DNA of 44,083 nt, from the NCBI GenBank assembly GCA_964653685.1, contig CAZZHA010000002.1:1-44083 (forward strand). Direction: 5' to 3'. Origin of the DNA: DATKWU01 sp964653685. GTDB lineage: Bacteria > Patescibacteriota > Microgenomatia > PFEM01 > JAHIFH01. Under the pieces are notes generated by a model. It saw nothing but the letters and a program-made list of their open reading frames with translations. It made no database searches and had not been told where the DNA came from. Shown here in pieces: positions 23,103 to 30,092 of the stretch. The translations under genes and the position numbers were made by a program. Positions within the stretch are counted from its first letter, which is position 1. Each line of letters begins with the position of its first letter.

Positions 23103-23906
23103 ATGACTGCCCCAAAAGTTAGTCTAGAAAAAGTTACTGCCTCCGTCACTTTACCTCTTCCTTCTGGAGCTGATTTAAAAGTTTCTAAAGACCAAAAAGT
23201 TAAAGAGGGACAGTTAATCGCTGAAAGAAAAGCTTCTTTTCAGACCAAGAGCTATCATCTCCATAAATTAATTAGCGTCTCGCCAAAAAAAGCAATGAAG
23301 TGTTTGGTAAAAAAACTGGGAGAAGAGATCAAACAGGGAGAATTAATTGCCCAAAAACAGGGCTTATTAGGTAAGGGCGAAAAATTTATGGCACCTTTAG
23401 ACGGAATTTTAGATTCTTTGACTGAGGACGGAGTTTTAAGGATAAAAAAAGAGGTGGTTGAAGAAAAACTGAAAGCCCCTTTTGACAGTAGAGTCAGTGC
23501 TCTTTCCCCAGATTCGGTGGGTTTGTCTTTTGTGGCTTTAGAGATCAAAGGAGCCTGGGGAAAAGGTGGCAAAGCGACTGGCTATTTAATGGTGATTGAT
23601 GATGAAGATTATGATTTATTCTCTCTTGACACCTCCTGTCGACAACAGATTATGGCTCTTCAAGGAAAATTACCAAAGGGCTTATGGTACAAGGGCACCA
23701 GTTTAGGTCTAGCTGGCTTTATTGTCGGCGGTTTTGTTGAGAAATCTTTAATTAAAGAAATTGAAGAAGATGATGATATTTTGCCAATAGTGATCTTAGG
23801 AGAAAACGATAAAATTAATGAAGAAATCTGGAAAGAATTAAAAGATACTAATGGTAAGATGATTTTAATTGATGGTCAGCAAAAGCGAGTTTTAATTCCT
23901 AAATAA
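23103..23906 (+). CDS. Hypothetical protein with barrel-sandwich-like segments (267 aa)
   Basis: Not assigned. The segments LPLPSGADLKVSKDQKVKEGQLIAERK and EEIKQGELIAQKQG have the K-x-G-x-L-I pattern of biotinyl/lipoyl-type barrel-sandwich hybrids. AGFIVGGFVEKSLIKEIEEDDDILPIVILG near residue 200 is a glycine-rich strand-turn followed by an acidic stretch. There is no signal peptide or clear membrane helix. It sits 4 bases after rpsR and 4 bases before the S41 protease gene, so it may be expressed with either group. Confidence 0.65.
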   Translation: MTAPKVSLEKVTASVTLPLPSGADLKVSKDQKVKEGQLIAERKASFQTKSYHLHKLISVSPKKAMKCLVKKLGEEIKQGELIAQKQGLLGKGEKFMAPLDGILDSLTEDGVLRIKKEVVEEKLKAPFDSRVSALSPDSVGLSFVALEIKGAWGKGGKATGYLMVIDDEDYDLFSLDTSCRQQIMALQGKLPKGLWYKGTSLGLAGFIVGGFVEKSLIKEIEEDDDILPIVILGENDKINEEIWKELKDTNGKMILIDGQQKRVLIPK

Positions 23907-23910
23907 TAAA

Positions 23911-25146
23911 ATGAGATTCAGACTAAATTTAAAACAAATTAGATTAATTATTTTTATCATTGCTTTGGTTCTTTTGGCGGGGGGAATAGGTTATCGATTA
24001 GGTGGTCAAGGATTAACGATCAACTTCGGTGGTCCAAAGCGAATTAGTATTGATCGAACCGGACCGGTTGATAAAAGTCTTGATTTCTCTTTATTCTGGA
24101 CGGCTTGGGATCGAGTCTTTGCTTCTTATTTAGATAAAAGCGCCCTTCAGCCTCAGGAGATGATTTACGGAGCGGTCAGGGGCATGGTTAATTCTTTAGG
24201 CGATCCTTACACGGTTTTTCTTTCTCCAGATGAAAATGAAGAAGCTAAAGGAAGTTTGAATGGGACTTTTGAGGGAGTCGGTATTCAGCTTGGCTATGTT
24301 GATGAACAATTAGCGGTGATTGCGCCTTTAGCCGGGATGCCAGCGGAAAAGGCTGGAGTCAAAGCCGGCGATTTGATTCTTAAGATTGACGACAAAGAGA
24401 CAATTGATATGAGTTTGCCTGAAGCAGTCAATCTTATTAGAGGACCTGAAGGAACAAAAATCAGATTGACCCTCATTCATCAAGGAGAAATGGAACCTTA
24501 TGAAGTTTCGATTGTCCGCGAAACAATTGTTGTTTCCAGTATTGAAATAGAATTTATTGATGGCAATTGCCTACCTAAAGGATCTTGCTTGGTGGCTCAT
24601 TTGAAATTAATGAGATTTGGTGATCGGACTAATGAAGAGTGGAATCAGGCTGTTAGTGATATTTTAGAAAAACCTGATGTCAAGGGAATTATTCTTGATC
24701 TGCGCAACAATCCAGGTGGTTATTTAAGCGGTTCGGTTTTTATTACTTCAGAATTTCTTAAGTCCGGGGTGGTGGTTTTACAAGAAGCGGCTAGTGGTCA
24801 TCAAGAACCTTATTCAGTTGATCGCGCCGGTAGACTTTTAAATCAGTCTTTAGTGGTTTTGGTTAATCAGGGGAGCGCTTCGGCTTCAGAGATTGTGGCC
24901 GGGGCTCTTCAAGAATCTAATCGGGCTCAAGTGGTGGGTGAGAAGACCTTTGGTAAGGGTACCATCCAGGAAGCCGAAGATTTGCCCGGAGGTTCAGGTT
25001 TGCACATCACCACCGCCCGGTGGCTTTTACCTTCAGGTAAATCTATTGACAAACAAGGAATTACGCCCAATAATCAGATAGTCGATGATCCGGAAACAGA
25101 AACTGATGAACAACTCCAAAAAGCAATTGAACTTTTGGTCGATTAG
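23911..25146 (+). CDS. S41-family C-terminal processing peptidase
   Basis: 411 aa, Ctp/Tsp family, an envelope serine protease. One N-terminal membrane helix is at about residues 11-30 (LIIFIIALVLLAGGIGYRLG). The PDZ domain is near residues 105-190 (FEGVGIQLGYVDEQLAVIAPLAGMPAEKAGVKAGDLIL). The catalytic Ser/Lys pair lies in GSASASEIVAGA (S324 by family alignment) and FGKGTIQ (K349), 25 residues apart as in E. coli Prc. RNNPGGYL is the usual upstream motif. It overlaps the htrA-like gene downstream, making an envelope-proteolysis pair. Confidence 0.94.
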   Translation: MRFRLNLKQIRLIIFIIALVLLAGGIGYRLGGQGLTINFGGPKRISIDRTGPVDKSLDFSLFWTAWDRVFASYLDKSALQPQEMIYGAVRGMVNSLGDPYTVFLSPDENEEAKGSLNGTFEGVGIQLGYVDEQLAVIAPLAGMPAEKAGVKAGDLILKIDDKETIDMSLPEAVNLIRGPEGTKIRLTLIHQGEMEPYEVSIVRETIVVSSIEIEFIDGNCLPKGSCLVAHLKLMRFGDRTNEEWNQAVSDILEKPDVKGIILDLRNNPGGYLSGSVFITSEFLKSGVVVLQEAASGHQEPYSVDRAGRLLNQSLVVLVNQGSASASEIVAGALQESNRAQVVGEKTFGKGTIQEAEDLPGGSGLHITTARWLLPSGKSIDKQGITPNNQIVDDPETETDEQLQKAIELLVD

Positions 25147-26290
25147 AAAAATTCTGATCGGCCTAGCCGTTGCCATTATTATTGTTGCTTCAGTTTTAGG
25201 TGGGGCGATTTCTGACCGCCTTTTTGGTTACAAAATTCTTGATCGTTTCTTTCCTCGAGAGGCCAGTCAATTGGTTACCCGCCAGCGGGTTTTGACTGAG
25301 GAATCAGTCGTCATTGATGTGGCTGAGAAAGTTAGTCCTTCGGTGGTGACCGTCCAGATAGCGATAGAGAAAAGCCTTATCAATCCTTTTGGTCTTGAGT
25401 TGGAACCCTTTGGTTTCAGTTTACCTCCAACTCAAGGAGAAACCGAAAAAGTTGAACAAGATATTGGCAGTGGCTTTATTATCTCTCAAGACGGTCTGAT
25501 TGTGACCAATAAACATGTGGTTAGTGATTTGCAGGCAGAGTACAAGGTAATTACTAATGATGACCAATCTTATAATGTCCAGAAGATTTATCGGGATCCG
25601 GTTAATGATTTGGCGATTTTAAAGATTGAGGCCAAGGGTTTGCAGCCAGTAGAAATGGGTGATTCGGATCAGTTGAAGGTCGGTCAATTTGTGATTGCCA
25701 TTGGAACGGCTTTAGGTGAGTTTCGCCATACGGTGACCACTGGAGTTGTTTCTGGTTTGGGTAGAGGAATCACCGCTGGTTCGCCTTACGAAGGCTATGT
25801 TGAGCAGCTAGATAACGTTATTCAAACTGATGCCGCCATTAATCCTGGCAATTCTGGAGGGCCACTTTTGAATTCCGCTGGCCAAGTGATTGGTATCAAT
25901 GTGGCGGTTGGGGCTGGTGAAAACATTGGTTTTGCTATTCCGATTAATGTTATTAAAGAAGCGATTGACAATTTTAACCAAACTGGTCAGTTTGCTCGTC
26001 CTTTTCTAGGAGTTCGTTATCAGATGATTAATCAGGATTTAGCTTTGATGAATGAAGTTCCTCAAGGTGCCTATGTAGTTGAAGTGGTGGCTGATTCAGC
26101 CGCAGCTAAAGCCGGGATTGAGACTGGAGACATTATTACTAGTTTTGATGGTCAACCAGTAAGAGAAGAAGAAGGAGGCTTGGCTAAATTAATTAATTCA
26201 AAAAAGATTGGTGATCAAGTTAATCTAAAGATTTGGCGGGATGGAGAAGAGAGTGATTTAAAGGTTACCCTGGAAGAATCTAATCAATAA
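25106..26290 (+). CDS. HtrA/DegP-type serine protease with one PDZ domain
   Basis: About 394 aa, S1C family, an envelope quality-control protease. A single N-terminal anchor (IRKILIGLAVAIIIVASVLGG) is followed by a linker. The catalytic triad is visible in TNKHVVSD (His), NDLAILKI (Asp) and GNSGGPLLN (Ser). A C-terminal PDZ domain (GAYVVEVVADSAAAKAGIETGDIITSFDGQPV) completes it. The start is uncertain: ATG 25106 or ATG 25085, both inside the S41 gene, giving 41 or 62 bases of overlap. No promoter is seen, so coupling to the upstream protease is likely. It converges on prfA with 6 bases between the stops. Confidence 0.93.
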   Translation: MNNSKKQLNFWSIRKILIGLAVAIIIVASVLGGAISDRLFGYKILDRFFPREASQLVTRQRVLTEESVVIDVAEKVSPSVVTVQIAIEKSLINPFGLELEPFGFSLPPTQGETEKVEQDIGSGFIISQDGLIVTNKHVVSDLQAEYKVITNDDQSYNVQKIYRDPVNDLAILKIEAKGLQPVEMGDSDQLKVGQFVIAIGTALGEFRHTVTTGVVSGLGRGITAGSPYEGYVEQLDNVIQTDAAINPGNSGGPLLNSAGQVIGINVAVGAGENIGFAIPINVIKEAIDNFNQTGQFARPFLGVRYQMINQDLALMNEVPQGAYVVEVVADSAAAKAGIETGDIITSFDGQPVREEEGGLAKLINSKKIGDQVNLKIWRDGEESDLKVTLEESNQ

Positions 26291-26296
26291 AAGTCT

Positions 26297-26989
26297 TTAC
26301 TTTTTAAAACCACCAATAATTTTTCTCAGATCTCCATTAAGAATGGCTTCGAGATTGTGGAAACTTTTTTTTAAGCGATGATCCGAGACTCTGTTTTGAG
26401 GAAAGTTGTAGGTTCTTATCTTTTCTGAACGTTCACCTCGACCAATCGCTTCTCTTCTCAAATCACCTAATTGGTTTTGTTTTTTGGCTTGTTCTTTTTC
26501 CCAAAGCCTGGCTCTTAATAAATCCAGGGCAATTTTTCGATTTTGTTCTTGAAATCTTTCTTGCTCACAGGTAACCACAATCCCTGAGGGTTCGTGAATT
26601 AATCTGACGGCCGAGGAGACTTTTTGGACATTTTGGCCACCTTGGGTTGAAGCTCTATAAAACTGCCAGTCTAAATCTTGAGGATTAATTTTAATCTGGT
26701 TTTCGCTAATTTCTGGCAAGATAGCAACCGTGGCGGTTGAAGTATGGATTCGGCCGTGTCTCTCGGTTGTTGGGATTCTTTGGACTCGATGAACACCGGC
26801 CTCTTTTTTTAAGAGTTCGTAAACATTTTTCCCCCTTATTCTTAAAACTCGTTGACCGAGAGTTTTAATCTGCCAGTTTTGTTTTTCGGCAAAGCGGAGA
26901 TACATTCGCAAAAGGTCATCAGCCCAAATTTTAGCCTCATTGCCACCAGCGGCACCGCGAATTTCAATGATGGCAATATCTTGATTCAT
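26297..26989 (-). CDS. prfA: Peptide chain release factor 1, lacking domain 1
   Basis: 230 aa, against about 360 in E. coli RF1. The N-terminus (IIEIRGAAGGNEAKIWADDLLRMY) aligns with about residue 110 of E. coli RF1, so the helical domain 1 is absent. The codon-recognition loop reads HRVQRIPTTERHGRIHTS, with PTT in the PxT position, and the catalytic STQGGQNVQ supplies GGQ. The TYNFPQNRVSDHR end is typical. ATG 26989 is preferred over a TTG one codon upstream. It follows rpmE by a few bases on the same strand, a known rpmE-prfA pairing. Confidence 0.93.
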   Translation of the reverse strand: MNQDIAIIEIRGAAGGNEAKIWADDLLRMYLRFAEKQNWQIKTLGQRVLRIRGKNVYELLKKEAGVHRVQRIPTTERHGRIHTSTATVAILPEISENQIKINPQDLDWQFYRASTQGGQNVQKVSSAVRLIHEPSGIVVTCEQERFQEQNRKIALDLLRARLWEKEQAKKQNQLGDLRREAIGRGERSEKIRTYNFPQNRVSDHRLKKSFHNLEAILNGDLRKIIGGFKK

Positions 26990-26995
26990 CAAAAT

Positions 26996-27286
26996 TTAGC
27001 CTTTCTTTTGAAGCATTTCTTTCAGGGTTTTGGGGCGTTCCTCTTTTTCTTCTTGAGTCTTTTTTTTCTTCTTCCAGTCTTGAGTTTGGGCGGCTTTTTG
27101 TTTAGCTTGAAATTTTTCGACTCGTCCTTGAGTGTCAATATATCTCATTTCACCCGTAAAGAAGGGATGACAAGCTGAACAAATTTCCACCCGAATTTCC
27201 GGCTTGGTTGAGCCGGTGGTAAAAGTGTGACCGCAGACACAAGTCACTTTTGCCTCTGGATACCACTTAGGATGAGTTGATTTCAT
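26996..27286 (-). CDS. rpmE: 50S ribosomal protein L31
   Basis: 96 aa. MKSTHPKWYPEAKVTCVCGHTFTTGST begins the protein, with CVCG and CSAC forming the zinc-binding four-cysteine set. PFFTGEMRYIDTQGRVEKF is the family hallmark. It is longer than usual because of a lysine/glutamate-rich C-terminal extension (about residues 62-96, KKKKKTQEEKEERPK). An extended -10 (27293-27298, minus strand) lies 6 bases upstream of the ATG. Confidence 0.95.
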   Translation of the reverse strand: MKSTHPKWYPEAKVTCVCGHTFTTGSTKPEIRVEICSACHPFFTGEMRYIDTQGRVEKFQAKQKAAQTQDWKKKKKTQEEKEERPKTLKEMLQKKG

Positions 27287-27292
27287 AAGGGA

Positions 27293-27301
27293 ATTTTAAC
27301 A
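27293..27301 (-). promoter_or_regulatory. Extended -10 of rpmE, leaderless
   Basis: On the minus strand: TGT (27301-27299), TAAAAT (27298-27293), then 6 bases to the rpmE ATG at 27286. It lies between the hisS stop and rpmE. Confidence 0.5.
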
Positions 27302-27304
27302 AAT

Positions 27305-28555
27305 TTAGCTTAATTTATCTAGAAGCTGTTTCAAATCTACTTCTTCTTGAGATTTAGCTTTCATATTTCGAAGAGTGAAGATTTTTTTCTTGATTTCTTC
27401 GGGACCAAGAATAATCACATAAGGGATACCTTTGCGGTCTGCGTATTTAAGCTGTTTGTCTAGTTTTGTTTCCGGATCAAGATAGAGTTCGGTTTTAATC
27501 TTGGCCTCTCTTAATTTGTTAGCCAATTCAGTTGAATTCTTTAATGATTCAGAATTAAAAAGAGTTACTAGGACTTTGGTAGATGTAGAAACAAGTTCAG
27601 GCATAAGGTTTTTTTCTTTAATGACATCACAGATACGGTCCAGACCAATGGTGGTGCCGGTGGCAGGAATGTCAGGTCCACCAAGATTAGAAATAAGTTT
27701 GTCATAGCGGCCACCACCAGTAATTGAGCCTATTTTTGGTTCTTCAACAATAGTTTCAAAAACAGGTCCAGTGTAATAGTCAAGCCCTCTTACCAGAGTG
27801 GGATCGAATTGATAAAACCTCTCATCAACTTTTAGTTGTTTTAAATATGCAAAGAGATATTGAAGGTTTTTATCCGGTTTAGCTGATTTAATCAAAGCAA
27901 GAAGTTTTTCTGATTCTTGATCGGTAAGACCTTTTCCTTTAAGTTCTTTTTTGGTTTTGATTGTTCCTATTTTTTCTAATTTATCGATGGTTCTTAAAAG
28001 AGACAATTGCTTATTCTCTGTTTTTATCTTTAAGTCTGACATCAATTTTAAGAGAACCTGGCGACTGTTGATTTTGATAGTAAATTTTTTGAAATTTAGT
28101 TTTTTTAGACATTTATAAATAATGGCAATAATTTCGGCATCGGCTAGGGGAGAGTTCAGGCCAAAGGAATCAATATCACACTGAAGAACCTCACGATATC
28201 TACCTTTTTGAGGTTTTTCAGCCCGCCAAATTCTTTGGATTTGATAGCGCTTGAAAGGCAAACCGATTGTTTGGGAGTAGAGAGCCAGGATTTTTGAAGC
28301 AGGTACAGTTAAGTCATAGATGAGACCAATCTCGCGCTTGCCTTGGTCTTTAAAAGTATAGATAAGTTTGTCGGCTTCTTCGCCATATTTACCTAGAAGG
28401 GTGGCTGCGTATTCTAACGAAGATGTTTCCAAAGGTTCGTAGCCATAAGACTCAAACACCTCTCTTAGGGTGTCAATTACTTTTTGGCGGATAACCATTT
28501 CTTTCGGTAAAAAATCCCGAAAGCCTTTTAAGGTTTGAGTTTTATTTTTAGCCAT
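27305..28555 (-). CDS. hisS: Histidyl-tRNA synthetase
   Basis: 416 aa, class II. It charges tRNA-His, whose gene lies 42 bases upstream on the same strand. Visible motifs are LETSSLEYAATLLGKYGEEADKLIYTFKDQG and the YDLTVPASK substrate motif. RPQKGRYREVLQCDIDSFG is motif 2, followed by the histidine-specific VRGLDYYTGPVFE and GGGRYDKLI (motif 3). A C-terminal anticodon-binding domain ends the protein. It has its own promoter with the -10 nine bases before the ATG. It also lies downstream of the His leader-peptide attenuator and tRNA-His, so it can receive transcripts controlled by histidyl-tRNA charging. Confidence 0.97.
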   Translation of the reverse strand: MAKNKTQTLKGFRDFLPKEMVIRQKVIDTLREVFESYGYEPLETSSLEYAATLLGKYGEEADKLIYTFKDQGKREIGLIYDLTVPASKILALYSQTIGLPFKRYQIQRIWRAEKPQKGRYREVLQCDIDSFGLNSPLADAEIIAIIYKCLKKLNFKKFTIKINSRQVLLKLMSDLKIKTENKQLSLLRTIDKLEKIGTIKTKKELKGKGLTDQESEKLLALIKSAKPDKNLQYLFAYLKQLKVDERFYQFDPTLVRGLDYYTGPVFETIVEEPKIGSITGGGRYDKLISNLGGPDIPATGTTIGLDRICDVIKEKNLMPELVSTSTKVLVTLFNSESLKNSTELANKLREAKIKTELYLDPETKLDKQLKYADRKGIPYVIILGPEEIKKKIFTLRNMKAKSQEEVDLKQLLDKLS

Positions 28556-28564
28556 CTTTATTTG

Positions 28565-28593
28565 ATCATAACACTTTTAATAATGACTGACAA
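28565..28593 (-). promoter_or_regulatory. Promoter of hisS, between tRNA-His and hisS
   Basis: On the minus strand: TTGTCA (28593-28588), 17-base spacer, TATGAT (28570-28565), then 9 bases to the hisS ATG. The -35 begins 4 bases after the tRNA discriminator. It would give hisS basal expression independent of the attenuator. Confidence 0.6.
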
Positions 28594-28597
28594 TTTG

Positions 28598-28670
28598 GGT
28601 GACTGACGGGATTCGAACCCGCAACCTACTGTTCCACAAACAGTCGCTCTACCCTTGAGCTACAGCCACC
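28598..28670 (-). tRNA. tRNA-His (anticodon GTG)
   Basis: A cloverleaf reads on the minus strand. The acceptor GTGGCTG pairs with CAGTCAC (one G-T pair). The anticodon arm ACTGT-TTGTGGA-ACAGT has GTG at the anticodon position. The T-arm is GCGGG-TTCGAAT-CCCGT. The extra G at position -1 (28670) and discriminator C73 (28598) are the tRNA-His identity elements and confirm the assignment. CCA is not encoded. One base upstream is the U-run of the attenuator terminator, and downstream is hisS. Confidence 0.96.
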
Positions 28671-28694
28671 AAAAAACCAGCCGTTAGCTGGTTT
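28671..28694 (-). terminator. Attenuator terminator immediately before tRNA-His
   Basis: On the minus strand: AAACCAGC (28694-28687), loop TAACG, GCTGGTTT (28681-28674), giving a U6 run to 28671. tRNA-His position -1 is the next base. The 5' arm and loop are also one strand of a competing 16-bp antiterminator. Confidence 0.88.
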
Positions 28695-28760
28695 CGTTTA
28701 TTTTTCTTTACTTTAATTAATTAAATCATTCTTTCTCTTCCATTACAAAACCAACCAACG
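28682..28760 (-). promoter_or_regulatory. Antiterminator pairing of the His attenuator
   Basis: On the minus strand, CGTTGGTTGGTTTTGT (28760-28745), which begins two bases after the leader-peptide stop codon, pairs without gaps with ACGAAACCAGCTAACG (28697-28682). That is 16 bp with three G-U pairs. This uses the whole 5' arm and loop of the terminator, so the two folds exclude each other. Confidence 0.85.
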
Positions 28761-28794
28761 ATTATTCGCGGTTTTGGTAATGATGATGAAGAGA
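28734..28794 (-). promoter_or_regulatory. His-codon hairpin (1:2 fold) of the attenuator
   Basis: On the minus strand: TCTCTTC (28794-28788) pairs with GAAGAGA (28740-28734), CATTAC (28782-28777) with GTAATG (28746-28741), and AAAACC (28775-28770) with GGTTTT (28752-28747). This is 19 bp with two small left-side bulges and a 17-base loop. It covers the His codons and ties up the 3' half of the antiterminator strand. Formation lets the terminator fold. Confidence 0.8.
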
Positions 28795-28806
28795 TAAAGA
28801 TGTCAT
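28762..28806 (-). CDS. Histidine leader peptide MTSLSLHHHYQNRE
   Basis: A 14-codon ORF on the minus strand with three consecutive CAT histidine codons (28788-28780), ending in TAA. It resembles the classical His-rich leader peptides of enterobacterial his operons in design, but precedes tRNA-His and hisS. The ATG lies 9 bases after a TAAAAT -10, so translation is probably leaderless like many genes here. A ribosome paused at the His codons would cover the 5' arm of the 1:2 hairpin and free the antiterminator strand. One that reaches the stop would cover the antiterminator strand instead. It is too short for ordinary gene finding; the surrounding RNA folds are the main support. Confidence 0.85.
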   Translation of the reverse strand: MTSLSLHHHYQNRE

Positions 28807-28815
28807 CTCGAACCT

Positions 28816-28844
28816 ATTTTATTATTTAGGGGTTTATTTGTCAA
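28816..28844 (-). promoter_or_regulatory. Promoter of the His leader/tRNA-His/hisS unit
   Basis: On the minus strand: TTGACA (28844-28839), 17-base spacer, TAAAAT (28821-28816). A consensus -35 at ideal spacing. It lies just after the stop codon of the upstream exported-protein gene. Transcription would start within a few bases of the leader-peptide ATG. Confidence 0.85.
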
Positions 28845-28846
28845 GC

Positions 28847-29566
28847 TTATTCTTCTTCGGGAGCTGAGATTTCTGAAGGAGTTTGATTGGTGACAACCCG
28901 AATCAAATCAGCCGTAACCATCTTTTCGCCATTTTCTCCAGGGATACCCACCACTACCAAACGGTCATCTTCTTCGATATCACTGAAATCAATTTCTTCA
29001 ATTTCTTCATCAACTTTCTTAGTAATTGTTGTTTGGCTTTTAACTTCAATCATGTAGACAGTTTCATTTTTAGGATGTTTAATAGTTAGGACTTTTTCTT
29101 CTTGAGAAATATCGGTGACCACACCAAAAACAACTTCGGTTTCTGGTGCTTGGAATTCTTCGATAACAATAATTCTTTTGGTGTTAAGAGTCGTTTGACT
29201 TTCAGTGTAGCCCATGGCAATTATTTTGCTGCCGATTGAGAGGTCTCCTAATTCAATTTCGTCTTTGTCAGGATTTAAAATAATCACCTCATCATCTGTT
29301 TTAACTTGAGCTTCACCAGATTCTGTTTCCACTGTCAGAGTTGAATTGGCAATTGATTTTAAGGTACCAACCAAAGCACCTTTTTTCTCTTCATCAGCCG
29401 CTTGGAGAACATTTTCAATTCTTTCTTGAACTTGTTCTTTGATTCTTTCATCATCAGGCGAGGGAATTGGAGAAGAAAGAGCATCTTCATTTTCTTGAGC
29501 CAAAGCCCCAACTGAAAAAAGACTAAAAGAAAAAAAGATTGATAAAAGTAAAATGGTTTTTTTCAT
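28847..29566 (-). CDS. Secreted protein with repeated small beta domains (239 aa)
   Basis: Signal peptide at about residues 1-23 (MKKTILLLSIFFSFSLFSVGALA). After a charged linker, about residues 60-225 look like two or three OB-like modules of the DUF5666 kind: GALVGTLKSIANSTLTVETESGEAQVKT, then VVFGVVTDISQEEKVLTIKHPKNETVYMIEV, then EDDRLVVVGIPGENGEKMVTADLIRVV. An acidic tail ends it. The -10 TATAAT (29580-29575) lies 8 bases before the ATG. Function is unknown. Confidence 0.7.
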   Translation of the reverse strand: MKKTILLLSIFFSFSLFSVGALAQENEDALSSPIPSPDDERIKEQVQERIENVLQAADEEKKGALVGTLKSIANSTLTVETESGEAQVKTDDEVIILNPDKDEIELGDLSIGSKIIAMGYTESQTTLNTKRIIVIEEFQAPETEVVFGVVTDISQEEKVLTIKHPKNETVYMIEVKSQTTITKKVDEEIEEIDFSDIEEDDRLVVVGIPGENGEKMVTADLIRVVTNQTPSEISAPEEE

Positions 29567-29574
29567 TATGTTTT

Positions 29575-29580
29575 ATTATA
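29575..29580 (-). promoter_or_regulatory. -10 element, leaderless start
   Basis: TATAAT on the minus strand (29580-29575), then 8 bases to the ATG at 29566. No clear -35. Confidence 0.45.
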
Positions 29581-29584
29581 TACT

Positions 29585-30013
29585 TTATATTTCCGCGGTT
29601 GAATAGACGATCGTTAAGCTTTCAGTTGCTTCGTCACCCTCATCATTAAAGGCCGAGATTTTAATTTGATTATCGCCGCCAATTAAAGAGATTTCGGTGG
29701 AAAAACTACCGTCTTCGTCAGCTTCTAGTAATTTTTCTCCTTCAGGGTAGGTGATAGCGACAATGGCTTGAGGAATTGTTTGTCCCGAGACTTCAATTAA
29801 CTCCTGATCACTGATAGTATTATTTTTAGGAGAAACAATGGTTAACTCTAGAGTTGGAGCTGGCGTTGGTTTAGTTTCAACTTTTTCTTCAGCCGGCGCT
29901 GTTGTTGTTGGCGCTGTTTCTTTAAGGGCTTTGTTTGCCGTCCAAATACCAAAGGTAATAATCAAACCTAGACCAAAACCGATAATAATTGCAATGAGGA
30001 CTTCTTTTCTCAT
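29585..30013 (-). CDS. Membrane-anchored Ig-like domain protein (142 aa)
   Basis: An N-terminal helix (residues about 5-27, VLIAIIIGFGLGLIITFGIWTA) is followed by a Thr/Ala/Pro/Glu-rich linker. A single bacterial Ig-like domain then follows: LELTIVSPKNNTISDQELIEVSGQTIPQAIVAITYPEGEKLLEADEDGSFSTEISLIGGDNQIKISAFNDEGD. This matches the common anchored Ig-like (Big/DUF11-like) surface protein plan. It has its own promoter at 30034-30062. Binding partner unknown. Confidence 0.75.
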   Translation of the reverse strand: MRKEVLIAIIIGFGLGLIITFGIWTANKALKETAPTTTAPAEEKVETKPTPAPTLELTIVSPKNNTISDQELIEVSGQTIPQAIVAITYPEGEKLLEADEDGSFSTEISLIGGDNQIKISAFNDEGDEATESLTIVYSTAEI

Positions 30014-30033
30014 TTAAAGTGGCAGATAAAATG

Positions 30034-30062
30034 ACTATAGACCAAAATTATCCTCTTGTCAA
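30034..30062 (-). promoter_or_regulatory. Promoter of the Ig-like protein gene
   Basis: On the minus strand: TTGACA (30062-30057), 17-base spacer, TATAGT (30039-30034). Its -35 overlaps the -35 of the divergent hydrolase promoter. Confidence 0.65.
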
Positions 30063-30084
30063 GGCGCTAGTTTTGTGTTAAATT
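30056..30084 (+). promoter_or_regulatory. Promoter of the metallo-hydrolase gene
   Basis: TTGTCA (30056-30061), 17-base spacer, TAAATT (30079-30084), then 8 bases to ATG 30093. Confidence 0.6.
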
Positions 30085-30092
30085 TTTTCTTG

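Noticed and set aside
28741..28815. T-box riboswitch upstream of tRNA-His/hisS
   Set aside because: An ACCGCG fragment is present, but the rest of the T-box consensus and a specifier loop are absent. The His-codon ORF and 1:2/2:3/3:4 folds explain the region fully.
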